A DNA stretch of 13,255 bases. Source: Bdellovibrio sp. (lineage in GTDB: Bacteria > Bdellovibrionota > Bdellovibrionia > Bdellovibrionales > Bdellovibrionaceae). Location: positions 1 to 13,255 of the forward strand of contig JAHRXB010000116.1 in the NCBI GenBank assembly GCA_019104905.1, given 5' to 3'. The stretch's first letter is position 1. Every line of letters begins with the position of its first letter. Below the pieces are notes generated by a model. The model searched no databases, was not told the origin of the DNA, and saw only the letters and a list, made by a program, of their open reading frames with translations. Below, in pieces: positions 7,648 to 13,255 of this stretch. Position numbers and translations under genes: made by a program.

Positions 7648-8427
7648 ATGAAAATCTCATCGAGATGTGTTTTGTACGTTGTAGGTCTTATTGTCTTGAT
7701 GACGTCTTTGTCTCAAGCTTCCGAAGCTGAAGAGGCGATGTCTTACAAGTTGGTAAAAAAGTTTCGGCAAGAACTTTATTCGGAAAGTACTTACTACCAA
7801 AAATATGACGTCGTCACAGAAAGTCGACTGCGCTCTTACATTTCCATTTGGCAAGATGAACACTGGGAGCTTCGTCCTTATTTGGGAATCTCACTTCAGT
7901 ATCAGACGCCCGGCGCTCAAAATAAGTATTTTGATAACACACTCCATCCCGCTTTAGGTGTGCAGATGACTTATCTGCGAAAAATATCTCTTTCTTTGCA
8001 AGGGGGAGTGCGAACGAACCTGTCGCAAACAGAAAAACAAAGCGAGTGGGACCCTCGCGCCGTTCTGAGCTTCGGCGACTTCTGGTCGTGGGTGCCCGTG
8101 AAGCTCCCGGGCGTATTCACGGAGATCTATGCCGAAAGTGCTTATCTGCCTCGGCTTTCAAGCACTCCAGTTTCAACTCTGTGGTTGAAACAAGGATATC
8201 GCATGAACCTTACGTCGCATCTTTATTTGGATCCCTATGTCGAACTCTTTTTGCGTGAAAGTCGCTCTGCAGATCTGGGACCTTCTTTGACCCAAGGGCG
8301 AGGTGGCGCGCGCCTTTTGTGGGTCAATGATTCATGGAGTGTGGCCGGACTTATCTATCACAATTTTAGACAAGATGAATCTTCCGCCTCAACGGAAGGT
8401 CTTTTGGTGGTTGGGGGGAATTTCTAA
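7648..8427 (+). CDS. NfrA C-terminal-like outer-membrane barrel, putative exopolysaccharide exporter
   Basis: A 259-residue protein with a signal peptide (cut likely after SQA, residue 24). The rest is a series of amphipathic beta strands in the style of a small outer-membrane barrel: LRPYLGISLQYQTPG, ISLSLQGGVRTNLS, TSHLYLDPYVELFLRES, GGARLLWVNDSWSVAGLIYH, ending in VVGGNF with terminal Phe. The arrangement resembles the C-terminal barrel domain of E. coli NfrA (Pfam NfrA_C), but the protein lacks the roughly 700-residue TPR region that precedes it in E. coli. It is the first gene of the operon, and its TAA stop overlaps the ATG of the NfrB-like gene (TAATG), so it very likely forms the outer-membrane exit for that enzyme's product. 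The NfrA link rests on pattern and context and needs a profile search. Confidence is high for a secreted barrel, moderate for the family. Confidence 0.75.
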   Translation: MKISSRCVLYVVGLIVLMTSLSQASEAEEAMSYKLVKKFRQELYSESTYYQKYDVVTESRLRSYISIWQDEHWELRPYLGISLQYQTPGAQNKYFDNTLHPALGVQMTYLRKISLSLQGGVRTNLSQTEKQSEWDPRAVLSFGDFWSWVPVKLPGVFTEIYAESAYLPRLSSTPVSTLWLKQGYRMNLTSHLYLDPYVELFLRESRSADLGPSLTQGRGGARLLWVNDSWSVAGLIYHNFRQDESSASTEGLLVVGGNF

Positions 8428-9824
8428 TGAACATCGCGGGCATTGAATTCGAACAACTCTTTGTGAATTTGGTTTACGCCGTTGTCACGGTGACGTTTGT
8501 TTTTACGTTGGATGATTTGTTTATTGATTTGGTGGCCTTGGTCCGTCGCCTAAAACCTCGTCGGATCAGCCTCAAAGAATTGATGGGGATGACGGAAACT
8601 CGTCAGAAGAACATCGCCATTATGATTGCTAACTGGAAGGAAGCAGAAGTGATTGCCCCGATGATTCGCGGGAATATTCGCGGCATCAAGTACGAGAACT
8701 ATACTTTCTTTTTGGGTGTTTATCCCAACGACACAGAGACCTGGAGAGAGGCAAAAAGACTGGAAGAGCTGTTCCCGCAGCGAGTGATGGTGGTGGTTAA
8801 TTCCATGCAGGGGCCGACGTCCAAGGGGCAAATGCTTAACGAGATGGCGCGAAGAATTTTGGAATCCGAAGTCGTTTCGGGGATTCAGTATGATCTGTTT
8901 TTAATGCAAGACTCTGAAGATGTGCTTCACCCGTACTCGTTGACACTTTTAAATCAGTTCAGCAGTCAGTCCGAGTTTATTCAAATTCCGGTTTTTTCAT
9001 TTGATGTGCCCAAGCGGTCTTTGGTTGCGGGGGTTTATATTGACGAGTTCAGTGAATCGCATACGAAAGACCTGCTGGTTCGGCAAGAGCTGGGGGCGGC
9101 AATTCCCTCGGCCGGAGTCGGAACTTTGTTATCCAGAGAACTCATGCTCAGTGCGATGCTTTTGCAAGGGGGACATTTTCTTAAAGAAGACACGCTAACA
9201 GAAGACTATCACTTAGGGATCATGACCAAAATTATGGGTTTCCGAAGTCAATTTCTTTGTGTGCAAATCGAGATGCCTCGGGGAAGTAAAGAGTTTATCG
9301 CGACTCGGGAGTATTTCCCTTCGGATTTCTTTGCAAGCATTCGTCAAAAATCACGTTGGACCCTGGGGATTGCGTATCAAGGTTTAGATAACATTCAATG
9401 GCAAGGAAGTTGGGTGGATCGCTATTTTCTTTTGCGCGATCGCAAAGGACCGCTCAACAGTGCTCTTGTAATTTTATCGGTGATAGTGCTTTTGGGTCTT
9501 GCGGGGTTTAGGCTTTTTTCTGGTCGAGTCCCCGAAATGTTGGACAACCCTGTCTTCGACACTCTTATTGTCTTAAATGCGGTGAATATGTTGTTAAGAG
9601 TGTTTCAGCGGATGTGGGCCGTGCGCAGGGTGAACGGTTGGACTCAGGCTTTGATGGTTCCGGTGCGATGGCTTGTTGCGAATGTTGTGAACGTTGCGGC
9701 CACGATAAAAGCCCATCGAACTTATCGACACAGTTTAAAAACCGGGCAGAAGCCTGCCTGGGTAAAAACAGATCATCGGCTTCCGGCCCATTTTGGTAAG
9801 GAAGTGGAGGTACAAACACAATGA
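8427..9824 (+). CDS. nfrB: NfrB-like processive family 2 glycosyltransferase, without c-di-GMP-binding domain
   Basis: A 465-residue inner-membrane glycan synthase. An N-terminal membrane segment (about 12-36) is followed by DDLFIDLVALVRR, matching DDFFIDVVYWVRR of E. coli NfrB. The cytoplasmic GT-A domain holds PGPTSKAD-like QGPTSKGQ (128-135), DSED at 162-165 (donor and metal site), YIDEFSESH, PSAGVGTLLSR, TEDYHLG with D260 (catalytic-base motif) and QKSRW at 307-311 (the QxxRW motif of processive synthases). Hydrophobic helices follow at about 345-366, 378-396 and 407-425. It ends soon after WVKTDHRLP, the point (W.KTTHDFP in E. coli) where the E. coli protein continues for roughly 290 residues into the MshEN region. 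A strong ribosome site (GGGGGGAA) precedes the ATG, which overlaps the barrel stop; its own TGA overlaps the next start (ATGA). It probably polymerises an aminosugar and threads it into the periplasm. Confidence 0.92.
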   Translation: MNIAGIEFEQLFVNLVYAVVTVTFVFTLDDLFIDLVALVRRLKPRRISLKELMGMTETRQKNIAIMIANWKEAEVIAPMIRGNIRGIKYENYTFFLGVYPNDTETWREAKRLEELFPQRVMVVVNSMQGPTSKGQMLNEMARRILESEVVSGIQYDLFLMQDSEDVLHPYSLTLLNQFSSQSEFIQIPVFSFDVPKRSLVAGVYIDEFSESHTKDLLVRQELGAAIPSAGVGTLLSRELMLSAMLLQGGHFLKEDTLTEDYHLGIMTKIMGFRSQFLCVQIEMPRGSKEFIATREYFPSDFFASIRQKSRWTLGIAYQGLDNIQWQGSWVDRYFLLRDRKGPLNSALVILSVIVLLGLAGFRLFSGRVPEMLDNPVFDTLIVLNAVNMLLRVFQRMWAVRRVNGWTQALMVPVRWLVANVVNVAATIKAHRTYRHSLKTGQKPAWVKTDHRLPAHFGKEVEVQTQ

Positions 9825-11635
9825 GAATCAAGGATGTTTCCATTGCTATAGGAACGATGGCCACTTTATCATTGGCCGCGATTTTAGGATTTACCAATCA
9901 TCAGGAAATCCAGTGCGTTAATATCTACTATGATAAAACGGACAAACCAGATTATTGGATGGGAAAAAGTTATTCCGTCATGTTGCAAAATCTTTTGGGG
10001 CACTTCCCAGAATATCAACAGATAGTAACTCCCATTGAGTCCTATCAAGTCGGAGGGCTGGATAAGTGCCAGGCTAATATTTATATTGGTTCATACTTTG
10101 ATAATAAAATTCCCAGGGCTTTTTTGGAAGACTATCTAAAAACCCAAAAGAATGTCGCATGGCTAGGATATAACATCTGGCAACTGGGCGATCAGCTCGA
10201 TAAAGAAATGGGCTTACGTTATGTGCGGCTCACGACTTTGGATAAACATCTTCTTGATAAAGAGAAGCAACCGACGTTCTTCAAAGAAATTCTTTATAAG
10301 GGAGAAACCTTCTACAAATTTGCAGAGTGGAGTCGCAAAGAGCCGGGGCACTTTATTGCTCCCTATGAGCAGACCGAATTAATGCCAACGGATCTTTCAA
10401 AATTTGAAACTTTGGCAGAGGCCCGGCATACGGGGACGAAAGAGGTGATTCCTTATATCGTCAGATCGAAGAATCGTTTTTTTGTTGCAGATGTTCCCTT
10501 TGCCTATATCCATGAAGCCGATCGGTATCTGGTTTTTGCCGACGTCCTTTTTGATATTCTCGGGGCTCAACCTCGTCATAACGGGAAATATGCTTTTGTC
10601 AGAATCGAAGATATTCATCCCGTGTCGAATCTGGGATTTCTTTATGGATTGATCAACGTTCTTAAAGAAGAAAAAGTGCCGATTAATATTTCCTTGATTC
10701 CGATTTTTTACGATCCTCTTTATCGTTATGGACGAGCGGAAAATGAAGAGTTCGTGCCCATGGAAAGAAAGAAGTCTTTTGTGACTTTTCTCAATGAGAT
10801 GAAAGCCTTGAATGCAAATTTCATCATGCACGGAATTACTCATCAGTATCAAAGTCACGTCAACCCTTTTAACGGGGCTTCTGGTGAAGATTTTGAATTT
10901 TGGGATGCCGTTCGAAATGCGCCTTTGCAGGAAGACAGTGTGAACTATGTTTTAAGTCGCTTTGATGATGGATGGCATTCAATGAACAAAGCCGGGGTGA
11001 CGACTCGCATGTGGTTGACACCCCATTATCAGGCCAGTCCTTTGGATTACATCATTTTTGGAAAAGTCTTTCCGTGGAATGTGGGACGAGTCATCTACTA
11101 TAACTTTAAGGCCAGTGGTTTGAATGAAACCCTTTTGCAAAAAGAAATTCGCTCTGGCGATGATCCCAGATTGCATTACGCCACGAACTCCGCCGATGGA
11201 AAGAGTTTGCGTGAAGAGTATTTTAAAGATCTTCATGTTGAATATTTAGCGGATAAGTGGAGTGGCCAGTTCTTCCCTTATGAGATCTTCGGGGATGTGC
11301 ATGGTCAGCGTTTGATTCCCGAATGTTTGGGAAATCCTCAGAACTATTTGACAGAACAGGTTCTAAGAACCAGATCCGCGAAGCAGATCATCGAAGACGC
11401 CAAACGCAATCGAGTGCTTCGTGATGCCTGGGCCTCGTTCTTTTTTCACACCTATCTTTTGGATATCCCAGCCAACGATGGTCGCGGTCACCAGCCGGGG
11501 GACCCTCGAGAAATTCGCTACCTTGTCCAAGAAATCAAAAAGCTTGGTTACACCTTTATCGACATAAATACGTTTTTGGATGCAAACACACGGACGATTC
11601 GTCCTGAACCGATCTATACGGAGGTAGGTCTATGA
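9821..11635 (+). CDS. DUF2334 polysaccharide deacetylase-like protein, membrane-anchored
   Basis: A 604-residue protein with an N-terminal hydrophobic segment (about 6-24) that would act as an inner-membrane anchor or uncleaved signal, placing the bulk in the periplasm. Residues about 30-245 form an alpha/beta N-terminal region. The segment from about 255 to 590 matches the DUF2334 family of putative polysaccharide deacetylases: VRIEDIHP at 260-267 (E263, D264, H266), HGITHQY at 337-343 (H337, H341 as likely metal ligands), WLTPHYQAS at 398-406 (H402) and FFHTYLLD at 541-548 (H543). All expected polar residues are present, so a metal-dependent N-deacetylase or related hydrolase acting on the NfrB product is the best inference; no deacetylase activity is proven for most of this family. 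The start has GGAGG ten bases upstream and overlaps the nfrB stop (ATGA); the stop overlaps the next ATG. It is fully embedded in the operon. Confidence 0.88.
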   Translation: MRIKDVSIAIGTMATLSLAAILGFTNHQEIQCVNIYYDKTDKPDYWMGKSYSVMLQNLLGHFPEYQQIVTPIESYQVGGLDKCQANIYIGSYFDNKIPRAFLEDYLKTQKNVAWLGYNIWQLGDQLDKEMGLRYVRLTTLDKHLLDKEKQPTFFKEILYKGETFYKFAEWSRKEPGHFIAPYEQTELMPTDLSKFETLAEARHTGTKEVIPYIVRSKNRFFVADVPFAYIHEADRYLVFADVLFDILGAQPRHNGKYAFVRIEDIHPVSNLGFLYGLINVLKEEKVPINISLIPIFYDPLYRYGRAENEEFVPMERKKSFVTFLNEMKALNANFIMHGITHQYQSHVNPFNGASGEDFEFWDAVRNAPLQEDSVNYVLSRFDDGWHSMNKAGVTTRMWLTPHYQASPLDYIIFGKVFPWNVGRVIYYNFKASGLNETLLQKEIRSGDDPRLHYATNSADGKSLREEYFKDLHVEYLADKWSGQFFPYEIFGDVHGQRLIPECLGNPQNYLTEQVLRTRSAKQIIEDAKRNRVLRDAWASFFFHTYLLDIPANDGRGHQPGDPREIRYLVQEIKKLGYTFIDINTFLDANTRTIRPEPIYTEVGL

Positions 11636-13255
11636 TGATTTTAAGAGCGTTCTTACTGGCATTGCTGCTGACTCCCGGGTTCTCCTGGGGGAACGAGGGG
11701 GGCTTACCGCCTGCAGACGAGTTGATGTTTAAAGCCTCTCAGGGGCGCATTGAGTTGCGCGAGGTCTTGATGGACCTTGAAAATAATATTCAGGAGATGG
11801 GATACCCGGAAGTTTTTGATTCCTATTTCTATTTGTTGGATGGTCTTAAGGAACTGGCAATTCGTTTTAATCTGGACGAGATCTATCCAGGGGCTGTGGA
11901 GAATCTCGGGGCACAGATGGTCGATAGTGGAATTCGCTGGTTGGATATTGCCGAGGCCAAAGAGGAACGTCTTCTTTATTATCATAAGTGGATGAACCTG
12001 GATGTAGCGGTTCGCTATATGGATCAGGTCGAGGTCGAGATCGGATCTCTTAAGAATATGGATAAAGTCCGTTCTGCCAGTGACAATGTCGAAATTCTTT
12101 TGAATTACGTCGAGACGCGGTTTCCTCGATATTATCATTTGAAAACGGGCTATCGTCGTATTTTATCCAATGTGGCTTTAAAGTTTTTACGTCAGCCGGA
12201 CATTTCGAATGAAGATGTGCAGCACTGGATCGGCAAACTGCGCAGTCCTGCTGGGTATATGGATTATATGATTCTTCTTTCCACTGAAATTTATTCTTTG
12301 AAAGAAGACACCAAAGGGGAGGCTCATGTCTATAGTGGCCGCCTCAAGGCGTTAGCGACAGTGGTGGCGCAAGATGGAATGGATATTCCTGTCGCGATCC
12401 CTAAAGGGATTGGTGAGATCAGTGAAGATTTGATTTTGCGTTTTATCCATTTAGAAGAGCCTTTCCAGGCCGAAGAGTTGCGAGGGCTGTTGGATCTTCT
12501 CAGTGTGGGTCAGTTGCATGATCTGACCACGCGATGGAACTCTTTTAAGAAACTTCCTTCAGACAAGTACATTCAAAGCTATTTTGAATCCTCTCGCGAG
12601 TTTGTCGGCAAACTTCGTGAAATTGGTATGGCGAAAGAAGTAGCTGATATCAACTCTTGGGTCGGAGCGATGGGCGCTCCCGCGATGGTTCGACTTTTAG
12701 GAATGGAAGGACGCTATTCTTTGAAGGATGCTCAAGGGGCGGCGTGGACGTTGATGATCGTCAAAGTTCGTGAGATGCAACTAGAGGCCTTGATGTGGAA
12801 AGAGGGCGATGAGTTTGGTAAACTCTATCAAACCATTCGCTGGGACTTTGAAAAAAGCACGTTTGTTGCTTCTGAACGCGTCCTGGATTTGACAGATTTT
12901 TCAGCCCCTTCTTTGGTCAAATTTAATGCGATCCCTGGGGGTATTGAGTTCTTTAATCCTTTCGCGAATCCAGACACTCAGAAGATGGCGGGCGTTATGA
13001 CGGAAGCCTACGAAGATCTAATGAAAGAAGCCACAGAATCTTTTGATTATGAAGGTTTCTATCATGGTGTTTTGAAGGATGCGGCGGGAAAAACAATTGC
13101 TGTGAATCTGACCGTGAGCTCTTTGGGAGGACACTACATGGGACGCATTATCGGGGAGGGTGTTGATCACTCCTTTGAAATGGGCTCTCAAGTAAACGGT
13201 GGCGCTCTATATCTGACAGCCTCTCGCGACGGCTCCTTGTCAGAGTTCTCTCACC
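11632..13255 (+). CDS. Large secreted protein of unknown family, 3' end missing
   Basis: An open frame runs from the ATG at 11632 to the right edge without a stop: 541 codons are visible. GGAGG at 11620-11624 is seven bases upstream, and the ATG overlaps the deacetylase stop (ATGA). A second ATG follows directly. The signal peptide (MMILRAFLLALLLTPGFSWG) is short and likely cut near residue 20. Residues about 25-470 look mainly alpha-helical, with many acidic, Leu-rich and aromatic helices, no clear TPR consensus and no cysteines in the visible part. From about 480 the pattern changes to glycine-punctuated beta strands (GFYHGVLKDAAGKTIAVNLT, HYMGRIIGEGVDH), suggesting a small beta domain that continues beyond the window. 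I recognise no family or catalytic motif. Its position as the fourth overlapping gene implies a periplasmic or outer-membrane role in glycan handling; it could stand in for the missing NfrA scaffold, which is inference only. Confidence 0.88.
   Translation, partial: MMILRAFLLALLLTPGFSWGNEGGLPPADELMFKASQGRIELREVLMDLENNIQEMGYPEVFDSYFYLLDGLKELAIRFNLDEIYPGAVENLGAQMVDSGIRWLDIAEAKEERLLYYHKWMNLDVAVRYMDQVEVEIGSLKNMDKVRSASDNVEILLNYVETRFPRYYHLKTGYRRILSNVALKFLRQPDISNEDVQHWIGKLRSPAGYMDYMILLSTEIYSLKEDTKGEAHVYSGRLKALATVVAQDGMDIPVAIPKGIGEISEDLILRFIHLEEPFQAEELRGLLDLLSVGQLHDLTTRWNSFKKLPSDKYIQSYFESSREFVGKLREIGMAKEVADINSWVGAMGAPAMVRLLGMEGRYSLKDAQGAAWTLMIVKVREMQLEALMWKEGDEFGKLYQTIRWDFEKSTFVASERVLDLTDFSAPSLVKFNAIPGGIEFFNPFANPDTQKMAGVMTEAYEDLMKEATESFDYEGFYHGVLKDAAGKTIAVNLTVSSLGGHYMGRIIGEGVDHSFEMGSQVNGGALYLTASRDGSLSEFSH

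Noticed and set aside
9565..9897. Minus-strand open frame of 110 codons across the nfrB-DUF2334 junction
   Set aside because: It covers the overlapping ends of two strongly supported plus-strand genes and shows no domain or export signal.
10397..10858. Minus-strand open frame of 153 codons inside the DUF2334 gene
   Set aside because: It is antisense to a well-supported gene with conserved motifs, has no ribosome site or recognisable domain, and its composition reads as a shadow of the plus-strand codons.
11704..12138. Minus-strand open frame of 144 codons near the right end
   Set aside because: It is antisense to the long plus-strand frame from 11632, which has a signal peptide, GGAGG site and operon overlap. 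The plus-strand frame has no stop before the window edge, so it is the real gene.
1..13255. tRNA, rRNA, CRISPR, insertion sequence and phage features
   Set aside because: No regularly spaced direct repeats, transposase or integrase motifs, terminal inverted repeats or tRNA-like cloverleaf were found by eye; nearly all DNA is accounted for by the listed genes.

Overview
The window looks like chromosomal DNA from a Gram-negative bacterium of the Bdellovibrio type. This is inferred from the mid-range GC content, the many secreted, lipoprotein and outer-membrane proteins, a MASE1 hybrid kinase, a V8-like protease and densely packed genes. No marker gene in the window proves the taxon. There are ten protein-coding genes, two of them cut by the window edges. 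I see no RNA genes, mobile elements or CRISPR.

Left part (1-5896): the 3' end of a secreted NHL-repeat propeller protein runs on the plus strand. It converges, with only six bases between, on a run of minus-strand genes. In transcription order this run holds a predicted outer-membrane barrel protein, a small secreted DUF3465-like protein, a trypsin/V8-like protease lipoprotein coupled to it through a TAA-A-ATG junction, and a MASE1-anchored hybrid histidine kinase.

Centre (5925-7530, minus strand): a complete non-hydrolysing UDP-GlcNAc 2-epimerase gene (wecB) is followed by a small two-helix membrane protein with a C-terminal four-cysteine zinc ribbon.

Right part (7648-13255, plus strand): divergently from wecB runs a tightly overlapping operon (TAATG, ATGA and ATGA junctions). 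It encodes an outer-membrane barrel resembling the C-terminal domain of NfrA, an NfrB-like processive family 2 glycosyltransferase, a DUF2334 polysaccharide-deacetylase-like protein anchored to face the periplasm, and a large secreted protein that I do not recognise and that runs off the window.

The most interesting reading is that wecB plus this operon form an exopolysaccharide system related to the E. coli NGR (NfrA/NfrB, phage N4 receptor) pathway, which uses WecB-made UDP-ManNAc. WecB would supply UDP-ManNAc, the NfrB-like enzyme would polymerise and translocate it, the DUF2334 protein would trim or deacetylate the chain in the periplasm, and the barrel would export it. This version differs from E. 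coli: NfrB lacks the C-terminal MshEN c-di-GMP-binding region, NfrA is reduced to a barrel without its TPR scaffold, and a deacetylase-like enzyme and a large secreted helical protein have been added.
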